A stretch of DNA of 64,000 nt from Qipengyuania aurantiaca (GCF_019711375.1 NZ_CP081295.1:2207001-2271000); one strand, 5' to 3'; positions 46,728-55,714 are shown, counted from the first letter of the stretch. Made by a program: numbers and translations. Notes: generated by a model not told the origin, from the sequence alone.

Positions 46728-47837
46728 TCAATGCGCCTGGATCTGCTCGTCGAGGAAGGCGGCAATATCGGCCAGCTCGACGTCGCGCGCCAGGTAAGCC
46801 TCGCCGATGCCGCGCAGGAGGATGAAGGGCAGGGTGCCTGCGTCCATCTTCTTGTCGTGCAGCATGTGATCGGCGAGCGTGCGGCCGTCGCAATCCAGCC
46901 CGAGCGCCGCGATCTCCGCCGGCAATCCTGCCGCATCCACGGCCCGGGTCACCCGCGCCGCATCCTCTCGCGAAATTTCGCCGCGCCGCGCGGAGTATCG
47001 CGCGGCCAGCACCATGCCGAGGGCGACGCCTTCGCCGTGCAGCAGCCTGTCCGAAAAGCCGGTTTCGGCTTCCAGCGCATGGCCGAACGTGTGGCCGAGG
47101 TTGAGCAGCGCGCGCGCCCCGCTGGTCTCGCGCTCGTCCTCGGCGACGATGCGGGCCTTCGCGGCAACGCTGGTGGCGACCGCTTGTTCGAGCGCGGCGT
47201 CTTCCAGCGAAAGCACATCGCTTCCCTTTTCGACCAGCCAATCGAAGAAGGTCGCATCGCCCAGCACGCCGTATTTCAGCACCTCGGAATAGCCTGCGCG
47301 CAATTCGCGCGGCGGCAAGGTCGAGAGCGTGTCCAGATCGGCCAGCACCAGCGAAGGCTGGTGGAACGCACCGACAAGGTTCTTGCCCGCAGGGGTGTTG
47401 ATCGCGGTCTTGCCGCCCACCGAACTGTCCACCTGTGCGAGCAATGTCGTCGGCAATTGCACAAAGCCGCAGCCGCGCTTCAGGATGGCGCAGGCAAAAC
47501 CGGTGAGATCGCCGACCACGCCGCCGCCCAGGGCCAGCACATGGTCCCCGCGCTCTACGCCTTCGGCCAGCAGCCAGTCGGTCAGCCGCGCGAGGTTTTC
47601 CCAGCTCTTGGAGCCTTCGCCGGACGCAACCTCGTACCAGCGCGGCTCCTTGCCCGCAGACGCGAGCGATTGCTCGACCGCCGAACCCCAGTGGGCCTTC
47701 GCATTGGCATCGACGACGATCGGGACGCGGGGCTTGCGCAGGAATGGCGCCGCCTCTTGCGCGATATCGGATAGGAGGCCGCGCGCCACGCGGACCTCGT
47801 AGCTGCGGCCAGCGAGCTCGACCGGGATTACTGCCAT
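46728..47837 (-). CDS. aroB: 3-dehydroquinate synthase
   Basis: 369 residues. Converts DAHP to 3-dehydroquinate in the shikimate pathway, using NAD+ and a metal. Motifs: ALGGGVVGDLTGF (NAD), PTTLLAQVDSSVGGKT, the metal ligands Glu in AGYSEVLKYG and His in NLGHTFGHALE and LHGEGVALGM. Its ATG at 47837 lies inside the aroK end (10-base overlap), so the two are translated together, the common alphaproteobacterial aroK-aroB order. Confidence 0.95.
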   Translation of the reverse strand: MAVIPVELAGRSYEVRVARGLLSDIAQEAAPFLRKPRVPIVVDANAKAHWGSAVEQSLASAGKEPRWYEVASGEGSKSWENLARLTDWLLAEGVERGDHVLALGGGVVGDLTGFACAILKRGCGFVQLPTTLLAQVDSSVGGKTAINTPAGKNLVGAFHQPSLVLADLDTLSTLPPRELRAGYSEVLKYGVLGDATFFDWLVEKGSDVLSLEDAALEQAVATSVAAKARIVAEDERETSGARALLNLGHTFGHALEAETGFSDRLLHGEGVALGMVLAARYSARRGEISREDAARVTRAVDAAGLPAEIAALGLDCDGRTLADHMLHDKKMDAGTLPFILLRGIGEAYLARDVELADIAAFLDEQIQAH

Positions 47838-48397
47838 GCGGCCAATTCTTTCACGATACGCTGGACGGTCGCCTCGTGCGGCCCCTCGTCGGTCACCACA
47901 TGGACCTGCGCCTGGGCATAGGCGGCGCTGCGCCGTTCCTTGAGATCGCGCAGGATTGTGCGCGGATCGCCGCTCTTGAGCAGCGGGCGCGTATCCTTGC
48001 GGCTGGTGCGCTCGACCAGCGTATCGAGATCGCAATCGAGCCAGATCGCAAGGCCCTGTTCCAGCACCAGCGCGCGGGTCTCGTCGTCGACGAAGGCGCC
48101 GCCGCCGGTAGCGATCACGCCGTGGCCTTCTTCCATCAGACGGGCAATCACGCGCCGCTCGCCATCGCGGAAATAGGCCTCGCCATGCGCTTCGAAGATT
48201 TCCGCCACACTGCGATTGGCCGCGCGTTCGATTTCTTCGTCGGCGTCGACGAAATCGCGCTCGAGCGTCGCGGCAAGCCGCCGGCCGATCGTGGATTTGC
48301 CGACGCCCATCAGCCCGACCAGCACCAGCGGGCGCGCGATCCGGCGCGCCTTGAGCACCTGCTGCAATGTTTGGTCGGAAGTCTGCGCGTTGTTCAT
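47828..48397 (-). CDS. aroK: Shikimate kinase
   Basis: 189 residues. Phosphorylates shikimate with ATP. P-loop GLMGVGKSTIGR, shikimate-binding DADEEIERA, RDGERRVI, and ATGGGAFVDDETR. An N-terminal 20-residue polar lead (MNNAQTSDQTLQQVL) is usual in this group. I took ATG 48397 rather than the longer frame to 48439. Operon partner of aroB. Confidence 0.94.
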   Translation of the reverse strand: MNNAQTSDQTLQQVLKARRIARPLVLVGLMGVGKSTIGRRLAATLERDFVDADEEIERAANRSVAEIFEAHGEAYFRDGERRVIARLMEEGHGVIATGGGAFVDDETRALVLEQGLAIWLDCDLDTLVERTSRKDTRPLLKSGDPRTILRDLKERRSAAYAQAQVHVVTDEGPHEATVQRIVKELAAWQ

Positions 48398-48445
48398 TGC
48401 CGCTCGGCCTATAGATGCGCTAGGGCGCGGGCAAGACATACGGAT

Positions 48446-48607
48446 TTGAGCAAGGATACGAAAAAGTTGGCCGTCAAACGTTCGAACATCGTGTGGGTCG
48501 TCCTGCTCGCGATTGCCGGTATCCTTGTGGCCGCCTGGGTAGACGGGGGTGAGGAGCCGCTGCGCACGATCAAGCAGCCGGTCGATCTGCCGGAGGGCGC
48601 GCTATGA
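48446..48607 (+). CDS. Small single-helix membrane protein
   Basis: 53 residues from TTG 48446: MSKDTKKLAVKRSNIVWVVL, then a short helix and a charged tail ending DLPEGAL. One membrane segment (about 14-33). Its stop overlaps the ATG of the next gene (ATGA), which supports it being real even though the start codon is weak. Function unknown; it may anchor the large periplasmic protein encoded next. Confidence 0.55.
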   Translation: MSKDTKKLAVKRSNIVWVVLLAIAGILVAAWVDGGEEPLRTIKQPVDLPEGAL

Positions 48608-50412
48608 GCCGCGGCCTGCTGCTGGCCGGTGCCGCGCTGGTCGTTTCCTCGACAGTGGTCCTCGCGCAGCGTGCGCCGGAAAGCATCCTGCCGCCTGCGC
48701 AGGAAGCGGCGACGGAAACGCCCACACCCGCGCCTGCACCGGCTGAGCCCGATCCCGAGGGAGCGGTGGTGCAGCCGGTGCCCTCGGCGCCGACGCGGGT
48801 CGATACCTCGGGCGTGGATCTGTCCGACATTCCTTCTGCCGCCGAGCTCGAGGCCATGACGACGGAAGAGCTCGACGATCTGTTTGGGCTCAAACCGCGC
48901 TATGACATTCCTCCTGCCGCACGCCGCTCGACCGAACAGGTCGGTGTCCTGTCGGCAGAAGAGGGCGGCCTTCCCGCCGCCTCGCTCGTCCGCCAGCCCG
49001 CCTCGCTCGTGCGCGCGGCTCTGGAAGCCAGCGAGGGACCGGTAATTTCGCGCTGGGGCCACATCCTCCTGCGTCGCACGCTTGCCAGTCGCCTTGCCTC
49101 GCCCGACGGCCTGGACCCGGTCGAATTCGCGGCCCTGCGTGCCTCCATGCTGAACGCGATGGGCGAACACGCGGCGGCGCGTGCGCTGGTGCAGGATGTC
49201 GACACGGCGAATTACAACGGCGCGCTGACCAACGCGGCGCTCAGGGCCTATCTTGGCACGGCCGATATCGTGGGCGCCTGCCCGGTGGTGCGGCTCGACG
49301 GCGTCGACGGCGAGGGCCTGCAATGGTCGATGTTCGAAGGCATTTGCTCCGCCTATGCCGGCGAGACGACATCGGCGCAGAACGATTTGCGGCGCCTCTT
49401 CAGCCGCGCCGATGAAGCCGACCAGATCGACGTGCTTCTGGCCCAGCGCTTCGCAGGGGCCGCGGGGCAGGGCCGCCGTGCGGTGACGATCGAGTGGGAC
49501 GGGGTCGAAGAAATGAACCCCTGGCGCTTCGCGCTGTCCCATGCGCTGGGCGAGCCGATCCCGGAAAACCTCGCAGAAGACCTCGGGCCTTATTACCGCA
49601 AATCCACCGCGCTGATCCCCGCGCTGCCTGTTGCGCAGCGCCTCGGCGGCGCGGACGATGCTGCGGAAGCGGGTATCCTCTCGGCGCGCGCGATGGTGGA
49701 TCTCTATTCGCAGCTTTATGCAGCGCGCGAAGAGCAGCAGGACGATGCGGCCGTGGCGCTCTCCACCCGCCTGCGCGACGCCTATACCGACCCGTCTCCT
49801 TCGGGGCGTCTCGCCGCGATCAAGGATGTCTGGGGCAATGACCCTTCGGCCTATGGGCGACTGGTGCTGACCGCCTATGCGGCCGCGCGCCTGACGCCGA
49901 GCGAGGATTTCGAAGAGGATGCGGGCGCGCTGATCGCCTCCATGCTCACCGCCGGGCTCGACCGGGACGCGATGCGCTGGTCGGGCGTGGTCGAAGAAGG
50001 CTCGCTGGGCTGGGCGCTGCTGGCGCTCGCCAATCCGCAAGGGGGACAGGTGAGCGACGGGCAGCTCGACAGTTTCCAGGACGCGGACGAATCCAGCGGT
50101 CAGCGCAAGTCCCGCATGCTGCTGGCGGGCCTCGCCGGTCTTGGCCGGACGGATGCGGACAATGTCGCCGAATACAGCGGGCGGCTAGGTTTGAACCTTT
50201 CCGCGCCCACGGCATGGACGCGGATGATCGACAAGGCAGCCGAGGCGGGCAATCCTGCGCTGGTCTCGATCCTTGCCGGGCTTGGAATGCAGGGCACGGA
50301 CTGGGACCAGATGACGGCGCGCCATCTCTATCACATCGTCTCGGCGCTTAACCGCGTCGGGCTGGAGGCCGAGGCCCGGATGATCGCCGCGGAGGCGGTC
50401 GCGCGCGCCTGA
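48604..50412 (+). CDS. Large periplasmic helical-repeat protein, unknown
   Basis: 602 residues with a signal peptide (MSRGLLLAGAALVVSSTVVLA), a Pro/Ala/Thr-rich stretch (residues 25-65) and then about 450 residues of alanine-rich helical repeats without clear TPR consensus. Homologues in sphingomonads are sometimes labelled antifreeze-like, which I regard as an Ala-composition artefact. It lies between a small membrane protein and xerD, all coupled or nearly so; a cell-envelope role is likely but not shown. Confidence 0.7.
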   Translation: MSRGLLLAGAALVVSSTVVLAQRAPESILPPAQEAATETPTPAPAPAEPDPEGAVVQPVPSAPTRVDTSGVDLSDIPSAAELEAMTTEELDDLFGLKPRYDIPPAARRSTEQVGVLSAEEGGLPAASLVRQPASLVRAALEASEGPVISRWGHILLRRTLASRLASPDGLDPVEFAALRASMLNAMGEHAAARALVQDVDTANYNGALTNAALRAYLGTADIVGACPVVRLDGVDGEGLQWSMFEGICSAYAGETTSAQNDLRRLFSRADEADQIDVLLAQRFAGAAGQGRRAVTIEWDGVEEMNPWRFALSHALGEPIPENLAEDLGPYYRKSTALIPALPVAQRLGGADDAAEAGILSARAMVDLYSQLYAAREEQQDDAAVALSTRLRDAYTDPSPSGRLAAIKDVWGNDPSAYGRLVLTAYAAARLTPSEDFEEDAGALIASMLTAGLDRDAMRWSGVVEEGSLGWALLALANPQGGQVSDGQLDSFQDADESSGQRKSRMLLAGLAGLGRTDADNVAEYSGRLGLNLSAPTAWTRMIDKAAEAGNPALVSILAGLGMQGTDWDQMTARHLYHIVSALNRVGLEAEARMIAAEAVARA

Positions 50413-50434
50413 CCGTTCGAGTGACCGGGGGCCG

Positions 50435-51313
50435 ATGAGCGATATCGACGATTTCCTCGCCATGCTCGCCGCCGAACGCGGCGCGGCGCACAACACGCTG
50501 CTCGCCTATGGGCGCGATCTCAACCAGGCGGAGGAATTGCTGGGCGGGAAGCTCGCGAGCGCCACCCCGGCGCAGCTGGCGAAACTGGGACAAGGCTGGT
50601 CCTCGCTGGCTCCCGCGACGCTGGCGCGCAAGATTTCGGCGCTGCGGCAGTTCTTCGGCTTTCTCGTCGACGAGGGCGAGCGCGAGGACGATCCGACCCA
50701 CGCCCTCCCACGGCCCGCGACCCGGCGTCCTTTGCCGAAGATATTGTCCCATGCGCAGGTGGAGGCGCTCTTTGCCCGTGCGGAGGATGAAGCGGCGAGT
50801 GACCGGCCGCAGGCCGTGCGCCTCCTCGCCATGCTCGAATTGCTGTACGGCTCGGGCCTGCGCGCCAGCGAACTGGTCTCGCTTCCTCTCTCGGCGGTCC
50901 CGCGTGACGAGCCTTTCCTCACGGTGACGGGGAAGGGCGGACAGGCGCGGCTGGTCCCCGTCAGCACGCGCGCCAAGCAGGCACTCTCGCGCTGGTTGGC
51001 GCTGCGGCCGCAAGGCTCGAACTATCTCTTCCCCTCGCGCAGCGGCCATCTGACCCGGATCCGGCTTTACCAGATGCTCAAGGAACTGGCGGCGCGGGCC
51101 GGGCTGCCGCCGGACAAACTGAGCCCCCATGTCCTGCGCCATGCATTTGCGACCCATTTGCTGGAGGGCGGGGCGGATTTGCGCGCGCTCCAGACCCTGC
51201 TCGGCCATGCGGACATCGCGACCACCCAGATCTACACGCATGTCGATGCCGCGCGGCTGGTAAAGCTGGTCAACGAGCGTCACCCGCTTGCGCAAGGAAG
51301 CCGTAGCGACTAG
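50435..51313 (+). CDS. xerD: Tyrosine recombinase XerD
   Basis: 292 residues. Chromosome-dimer resolution at dif with XerC. The N-terminal SAM-like DNA-binding half is followed by the catalytic half: Arg in [12 protein letters not shown], Lys in [30 protein letters not shown] (His, Arg), [16 protein letters not shown] (His and nucleophile Tyr). Length and the RKHRHY set fit a housekeeping Xer protein, not a phage or island integrase. Follows the helical-repeat gene by 22 bases; accA starts 10 bases later. Confidence 0.92.
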   Translation: MSDIDDFLAMLAAERGAAHNTLLAYGRDLNQAEELLGGKLASATPAQLAKLGQGWSSLAPATLARKISALRQFFGFLVDEGEREDDPTHALPRPATRRPLPKILSHAQVEALFARAEDEAASDRPQAVRLLAMLELLYGSGLRASELVSLPLSAVPRDEPFLTVTGKGGQARLVPVSTRAKQALSRWLALRPQGSNYLFPSRSGHLTRIRLYQMLKELAARAGLPPDKLSPHVLRHAFATHLLEGGADLRALQTLLGHADIATTQIYTHVDAARLVKLVNERHPLAQGSRSD

Positions 51314-51323
51314 CGGCTTGGGC

Positions 51324-52268
51324 ATGGTTTCCTATCTCGAATTCGAAAAACCGGTCGCCGAGCTTGAACAGCGTATCGCCGAACTTCGCGCCGCCTCCGA
51401 AGGCGACGATGTCGACATCTCGAACGAGTTGCGGCGGCTCGAGGTCAAGAGCAGCACGCTGCTCGAAACGACCTATGAATCGCTGTCGCCCTGGCAGAAG
51501 ACTCAGGTTGCGCGGCATCCCTCGCGCCCGCATTTCCGCGACTATGTGGAACACGCCTTTGAAGAATTCATGCCTTTGGGCGGCGATCGCAGTTTCGCCG
51601 AGGACGAGGCGATCATGGGCGGCTTTGCCAAGCTTAACGGTCGCAAGGTGGTGCTCATCGGGCACGAGAAGGGCAACGACACCGCCAGCCGCATCCGGCA
51701 CAATTTCGGCATGGGCAAGCCCGAAGGCTACCGCAAGGCGATTCGCCTGATGGAATTGGCCGACCGTTTCGGCCTGCCGGTCGTGACGCTGGTCGATACC
51801 TCGGGCGCGTTTCCGGGCGTGGAAGCCGAAGAGCGCGGGCAGGCGGAGGCCATCGCCCGCTCGACCGAGGCCTGCCTCGCGCTGGGCGTGCCGATGGTGG
51901 CCAGCATCGTGGGCGAAGGCGGATCGGGCGGCGCCGTGGCGCTGGCCAGCGCCGAACGCGTGCTGATGTTCGAGCACGCGGTATATTCGGTCATTTCGCC
52001 CGAAGGCTGCGCCTCGATCCTGTGGCGTACGGCGGAAAAGGCGCCCGACGCGGCCGAAGCGATGAAGATCACCGCGCAGAATCTCGAACAGCTTGGCGTG
52101 ATCGACCGCATCGTCAAGGAACCGGTGGGCGGGGCGCATCGCGATCCGGCTGGGGCGGCGAAGGCGCTGGGCGAAGCGATCGGTGAGGAACTCGACATGC
52201 TTTCGCGCCACGCGCCCGACGAACTGCGGCGGATGCGCGAAGAGCGCTTCCTCACCATGGCAGGCTGA
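51324..52268 (+). CDS. accA: Acetyl-CoA carboxylase carboxyltransferase alpha subunit
   Basis: 314 residues. With AccD it moves CO2 from biotin to acetyl-CoA, making malonyl-CoA for fatty acids. Motifs: [15 protein letters not shown] opening, [39 protein letters not shown] split here as VDTSGAFPG and EERGQAEAI, and [12 protein letters not shown] (oxyanion). AccD is elsewhere. Unlike the pccAB pair in this window, this is the multi-subunit bacterial ACC. Confidence 0.95.
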   Translation: MVSYLEFEKPVAELEQRIAELRAASEGDDVDISNELRRLEVKSSTLLETTYESLSPWQKTQVARHPSRPHFRDYVEHAFEEFMPLGGDRSFAEDEAIMGGFAKLNGRKVVLIGHEKGNDTASRIRHNFGMGKPEGYRKAIRLMELADRFGLPVVTLVDTSGAFPGVEAEERGQAEAIARSTEACLALGVPMVASIVGEGGSGGAVALASAERVLMFEHAVYSVISPEGCASILWRTAEKAPDAAEAMKITAQNLEQLGVIDRIVKEPVGGAHRDPAGAAKALGEAIGEELDMLSRHAPDELRRMREERFLTMAG

Positions 52269-52395
52269 CACGGCCCCCCCTGCGGGTGGCGGCGGGAACA
52301 AAGCCGCCGCTGCCCAAGTTTCTCCTTGCATAGACAGAACTTACGGGCGTGAGGGCATGAGCTCCTGCACGCCCTTGCAAGGGGAGCCTACCTTA

Positions 52396-53874
52396 ATGCC
52401 CAGCTTCAAATCACTCGCCGCCGCATCCACCGCGATGGCTTCTTTCGCCCTCGCCGGATGCGCCGCGCTGCCCGGTGGTGGCAACATTCCCGATTCGAAT
52501 ACGCCGATCACGCAGAGCGAAGCGCAGATCGGGGCCGAAGCCCACCCGCAGCTGCTCGCCGAATTCGGCGGCGCGATGAGCGGCAGCCAGGCCCAGTATG
52601 TCGAGCAGGTCGGCAAGACGATCGCCGTCCAGTCGGGTCTTGGCAACGCGCGTGACAGCTTTACCGTCAGCCTCGTCAACAGCCCGGTGAACAACGCCTT
52701 CGCGATTCCCGGCGGCTACATCTACACCACGCGCCAGCTCGTCACGCTGATGAACAACGAGGCGGAACTGGCCGGCGTGCTCGGCCACGAAGTCGCCCAC
52801 GTCGCGCTGCGCCATTCGCAGCGCCGCCAGGCGGCCGCCCAGCGCAACTCGCTGCTCGGTGCGGCGGGCGCGATCCTCTCGAGCGTGCTTCTTGGCGGTA
52901 ACCCGCTCGGCCAGCAGCTCGGGCAGGCCGCGCTGCAGGGTTCGCAGATGCTGACGCTGAAGTTCTCGCGCAGCCAGGAACTGGAGGCGGATACCGCCGG
53001 CATCCAGTATCTGAACTCGGCCGGTTACGATCCGCGTGCGATGGCAACCGTGCTCGCAAGTCTCGCCGCGCAAAACGCGCTCGATGCGCGCCTCCAGGGC
53101 CGCGACGATGCGCGCCTGCCGGAATGGGCGTCGACGCACCCCGACCCGGCCAGCCGTGTGCAGACCGCGCTGAGCCAGGCGCAGGGCATGTCGGGTGTGA
53201 CGAATCGCGACACTTTCCTCAGCCGGATCGACGGGCTGACCTATGGTGACGATCCCAAGCAGGGTATCGTCGAAGGCCGCCAGTTCATCCATCCGGACCT
53301 GCGCCTCGCTTTCACCGCGCCGCAGGGCTTCTACATGGTCAACGGCACCCGCGCGGTGACGATCAACGGGCAGAGCGGGAAAGCGCAGTTCACGCTCGCG
53401 CCCTACAACGGCAATCTCCAGACCTATGTGAACAGCGTGTTCTCAGGGCTGAGCGAGCAGCAGCAGATCCGCCCGTCGAGCATCCAGACCACCACGGTCA
53501 ACGGTCTTCCGGCTGCCTACGGCACGGCCCGCGTCAACAATGGCAACAGCCAGGTGGACGTGACGGTCTTCGCTTACGAGTTCTCGAACGATCGCGCTTA
53601 CCACTTCCTCGCGCTGACCCCGGCGGGACAGTCTGGCACGTTCAACAGCCTGTTCTCCTCGGTTCGCCGCATTTCGGCGCAGGAAGCGGCCAATGTCGTG
53701 CCGCGTGTTCTCGATGTGATCACGGTCAGCAGCGGCGACACGGTTGCCTCGCTCTCGCGCCGCATGGCTTATCCCAGCGCGCAGGAAGAGCGGTTCCGCG
53801 TTCTCAACGGCCTGCAGTCGGGCGAAGGCGTACGCGCCGGCCAGAAGGTCAAGATCGTCGTTCGCGGCAGCTGA
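52396..53874 (+). CDS. M48-family metalloprotease lipoprotein with C-terminal LysM-like domain
   Basis: 492 residues. The signal/lipobox region ends SFALAGC. The peptidase domain carries the zinc site GHEVAHVALRH (HExxH) and the third ligand Glu in SQELEADTAG. The TPR part of E. coli BepA is absent. Instead there is a middle domain with a GFYMVNGT-type beta region and a C-terminal stretch (VITVSSGDTVASLSRRMAYP...VRAGQKVKIV) resembling a LysM or protease regulatory fold. Likely periplasmic outer-membrane protein quality control. ATG 52396; two hairpins and a terminator follow. Confidence 0.88.
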   Translation: MPSFKSLAAASTAMASFALAGCAALPGGGNIPDSNTPITQSEAQIGAEAHPQLLAEFGGAMSGSQAQYVEQVGKTIAVQSGLGNARDSFTVSLVNSPVNNAFAIPGGYIYTTRQLVTLMNNEAELAGVLGHEVAHVALRHSQRRQAAAQRNSLLGAAGAILSSVLLGGNPLGQQLGQAALQGSQMLTLKFSRSQELEADTAGIQYLNSAGYDPRAMATVLASLAAQNALDARLQGRDDARLPEWASTHPDPASRVQTALSQAQGMSGVTNRDTFLSRIDGLTYGDDPKQGIVEGRQFIHPDLRLAFTAPQGFYMVNGTRAVTINGQSGKAQFTLAPYNGNLQTYVNSVFSGLSEQQQIRPSSIQTTTVNGLPAAYGTARVNNGNSQVDVTVFAYEFSNDRAYHFLALTPAGQSGTFNSLFSSVRRISAQEAANVVPRVLDVITVSSGDTVASLSRRMAYPSAQEERFRVLNGLQSGEGVRAGQKVKIVVRGS

Positions 53875-53925
53875 CATGGAAACGGCGCGGCCCCGAGAGG
53901 GACCGCGCCGATTTCAGGCAAAAGA

Positions 53926-53960
53926 AAAGGCGGCGAGGGAGACCTCGCCGCCTTTCTTTT
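53926..53960. terminator. Bidirectional terminator between the M48 protease and Flp pilin genes
   Basis: AAAGGCGGCGAGG / CCTCGCCGCCTTT (53926-53938, 53943-53955), 13-bp stem, GAGA loop, flanked by CTTTT on the plus strand and TTCTTTTGCC on the minus strand. A second perfect stem CGGCGCGG/CCGCGCCG lies just upstream (53883-53910). Confidence 0.88.
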
Positions 53961-53975
53961 AGCTTTCGCCGTCGA

Positions 53976-54158
53976 TTAGACGTTGGCGGCGCTTGCCGTC
54001 GACATCGCACCCGAAACGGTGTTGAAGGTGCCGCTGAGCTCGCCACCGAGGCTCTGCATTGCAGCGATCGCGGCGACCGAGATCAGAGCAGCAATGAGGC
54101 CGTATTCGATTGCGGTGGCGCCTTCTTCGTTACGACGCAGCTTGTTGATGAACTTCAT
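53976..54158 (-). CDS. Flp family type IVb pilin
   Basis: 60 residues. MKFINKLRRNEEG is the leader and ATAIEYGLIAALISVAAIA the hydrophobic pilin stem; the TadV-type peptidase would cut after the Gly. Glu and Tyr of the mature N-terminus (EYGL) are conserved. Flp pilins build adhesive Tad pili. No tad/cpa assembly gene is in the window. Confidence 0.93.
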   Translation of the reverse strand: MKFINKLRRNEEGATAIEYGLIAALISVAAIAAMQSLGGELSGTFNTVSGAMSTASAANV

Positions 54159-54276
54159 AATATGTCTCCTGGTTCAGTCTTCGGTACCCGACTCTCACCG
54201 CGTCCTAACGGCTTGAGCTATCCTTGCTTTTGATGCCGACTGATTGATAAATCCCTAATTCAGCCGACAAAAATTT

Positions 54277-54480
54277 TCAGACGTTGGCGCGGGCTGAGGA
54301 GACGGCCGAGCTGACCGTGTACCACATCTCGACTGCGGTCTGACCGAAGTTCGAGACCGCTGCCATCATCGAAACGAAAATCAAAGCGAGGATCAGCCCG
54401 TACTCGACAGCGGTTGCTCCCCGTTCGTCGTGTCCCAGTTTTTTCAGAAATTGGACCACTTGGTTTGCCCCCAAAGTCAA
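54277..54480 (-). CDS. Second Flp family type IVb pilin
   Basis: 67 residues from TTG 54480, or 60 from an internal GTG at 54459, which has a GGGGG ribosome binding site 9 bases before it and gives the usual short Flp leader. Mature stem ATAVEYGLILALIFVSMMAA. Paralogue of the preceding pilin but diverged after the stem (FGQTAVEMWYTVSSA). Their 118-base separation suggests separate promoters. Confidence 0.88.
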   Translation of the reverse strand: MTLGANQVVQFLKKLGHDERGATAVEYGLILALIFVSMMAAVSNFGQTAVEMWYTVSSAVSSARANV

Positions 54481-54545
54481 TTCGTAGCTGACACCTATGA
54501 AGTAGTCCGGCAGGTCTTAAGAAAGTGTTGCGAGGATCGATAAGT

Positions 54546-54968
54546 TTGGAAAATTATCCGACATGGATGCCCGTCGTGGCGGTCGCCCTATATAAAGAGG
54601 ACGGGCGCTGGCTGATGCATCGCCGACCGGCCGGAAAACAGCATGGCGGTCTGTGGGAATTTCCCGGCGGCAAGGTCGAATCGGACGAAAGTCCCGCAAA
54701 TGCGCTGGTTCGCGAGATTCGCGAGGAGCTGGGAATCGCGATCGACGCGAGCGATCTGAAGCCGGCTGGATTCGCTCAGGAGGGTGAGGGAGAACGGCCG
54801 CGCCCGATTGTCATCATGCTTTACACTTGTACTGTCTGGGAGGGGGAACCGCAGGCGCTGGAAGGCGGAGCGATCGACTGGTTCACGCCGGATGACGTGC
54901 TGGCGCTCGACAAACCACCGCTCGATCGCGCCCTGTCGTCCACTCTTTTTCAAAAAAGGCCGGATTAG
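54546..54968 (+). CDS. mutT: Nudix hydrolase, MutT (8-oxo-dGTP diphosphatase)
   Basis: 140 residues from TTG 54546 (GAGGA about 11 bases upstream). Sanitises 8-oxo-dGTP and prevents A:T to C:G transversions. Complete Nudix box within GGKVESDESPANALVREIRE plus ELGI. Opening MENYPTWMPVVAVALYKEDG fits MutT; GLWEFPGGK is the substrate-side loop. An ATG at 54567 is an alternative start. Confidence 0.88.
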   Translation: MENYPTWMPVVAVALYKEDGRWLMHRRPAGKQHGGLWEFPGGKVESDESPANALVREIREELGIAIDASDLKPAGFAQEGEGERPRPIVIMLYTCTVWEGEPQALEGGAIDWFTPDDVLALDKPPLDRALSSTLFQKRPD

Positions 54969-54971
54969 GTG

Positions 54972-55000
54972 TTGCCAAGCTTCGACCCCCTGCCTATGTG
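54972..55000 (+). promoter_or_regulatory. Candidate promoter of tRNA-Arg
   Basis: TTGCCA (54972-54977), 17 bases, TATGTG (54995-55000), ending 13 bases before the tRNA. Confidence 0.55.
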
Positions 55001-55012
55001 CCGCCCTCCAAC

Positions 55013-55089
55013 GCGCCAGTAGCTCAGCTGGATAGAGTACCTGACTACGAATCAGGCGGTCGGAGGTTCGAATCCTTCCTGGCGCGCCA
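55013..55089 (+). tRNA. tRNA-Arg (ACG)
   Basis: 77 bases with encoded CCA. GCGCCAG pairs with CTGGCGC; anticodon stem CCTGA/TCAGG with loop CTACGAA, anticodon ACG (read as ICG). T arm GGAGGTTCGAATCCTTC has one imperfect end pair. Its 3' end is duplicated 136 bases downstream. Confidence 0.95.
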
Positions 55090-55128
55090 TTAAAGGCCAT
55101 CCCTCGCAAGAGGGGTGGCCTTTAATGG
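55087..55128 (+). terminator. 19-bp hairpin starting in the tRNA-Arg CCA
   Basis: Arms 55087-55105 and 55110-55128 pair over 19 positions (one G-U) with a GCAA tetraloop. The first three stem bases are the tRNA CCA itself. No T-tract follows on either strand. Probably marks the tRNA transcript end or a processing site. Confidence 0.6.
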
Positions 55129-55206
55129 TTCTGCCGTATGGAAGATTGGAAATTCGGAATCGAAGCACCGCAGGTGCGAAGATGGCCGAGCCCGCAGGGC
55201 GAGGAC

Positions 55207-55225
55207 AATCCTTCCTGGCGCGCCA
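55207..55225 (+). repeat. 19-bp exact copy of the tRNA-Arg 3' end
   Basis: AATCCTTCCTGGCGCGCCA is repeated exactly at 55207-55225 (first copy 55071-55089). It is followed by a good terminator. Such copies can mark integration sites, but the enclosed 136 bases hold no gene. Confidence 0.75.
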
Positions 55226-55226
55226 C

Positions 55227-55265
55227 AAAAGCCCATGACCCCAAAACAGGGTCGTGGGCTTTTTT
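55227..55265 (+). terminator. Rho-independent terminator after the tRNA-end copy
   Basis: AGCCCATGACCC with GGGTCGTGGGCT (loop CAAAACA-like, one G-T pair), then TTTTTT ending at 55265. Strong on the plus strand. Confidence 0.85.
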
Positions 55266-55324
55266 GGTGGGTCGGTATGATGGATCCGATTCGGACTCGA
55301 AGCGCCGCAGGCGCGGAGAGGGCC

Positions 55325-55714
55325 AGAGCCGCAAAGCGGCGGCGGCCAATCCGAGGAGCCGCAGGCGACGAGACGGGGCGGGCGCGCAGCGACCGGCCCA
55401 ATCCTTTCCTCCCCAGACACCTTTCGTTCGCACGGAAGACCGTTTCTTTCGCGAGTCATACACGCTCCCCGCCCATGTCCCCCGACCGCGTGACGGATTC
55501 ATGCAACACCGGTTAACCAAAAATCCCCAACCGCATGATTTGACGTGGTGAGTGCCGGATTTTCCGATAGCTCTCTGCCTTGCTCCTGCGAATCGATGGC
55601 CTGGGGACAAGGCTGCCGCAGGGGGAAGGGGCTGTATAATGATGGACAGGTCGCACATACTGTCGGCGGATGCGGGGGCATCCGCCATTGCACTTCGGAA
55701 GCGGGAGGCACGCC
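55325..55714. other. Gene-poor stretch
   Basis: 390 bases with no convincing gene on either strand. It contains a third, degraded AATCC element (about 55400), a TATAAT box at 55635-55640 and a perfect hairpin GGCGGATGC-GGGG-GCATCCGCC (55665-55686). These may form the promoter and leader of the small gene at 55715. Confidence 0.5.

Larger units (their letters stand above)
55152..55324. repeat. Diverged 36-bp direct repeat downstream of tRNA-Arg
   Basis: 55152-55187 and 55289-55324 match at 31 of 36 bases (ATTCGGA-TCGAAGC-CCGCAGG core). Each copy follows a hairpin and precedes an AATCC-containing end. They look like tandem degenerate copies of a unit attached to the tRNA 3' end. Confidence 0.65.

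Noticed and set aside
48604..50412. Antifreeze-type protein
   Set aside because: The resemblance is only Ala/Thr/Pro composition; there is no ice-binding repeat.
50435..51313. Tyrosine recombinase as a mark of an integrated element
   Set aside because: Length, RKHRHY layout and neighbours (accA) fit housekeeping XerD; no att repeats or cargo genes adjoin it.
55071..55225. 19-bp tRNA-Arg direct repeats as attL/attR of a genomic island
   Set aside because: Only 136 bases lie between them, with no integrase or cargo.
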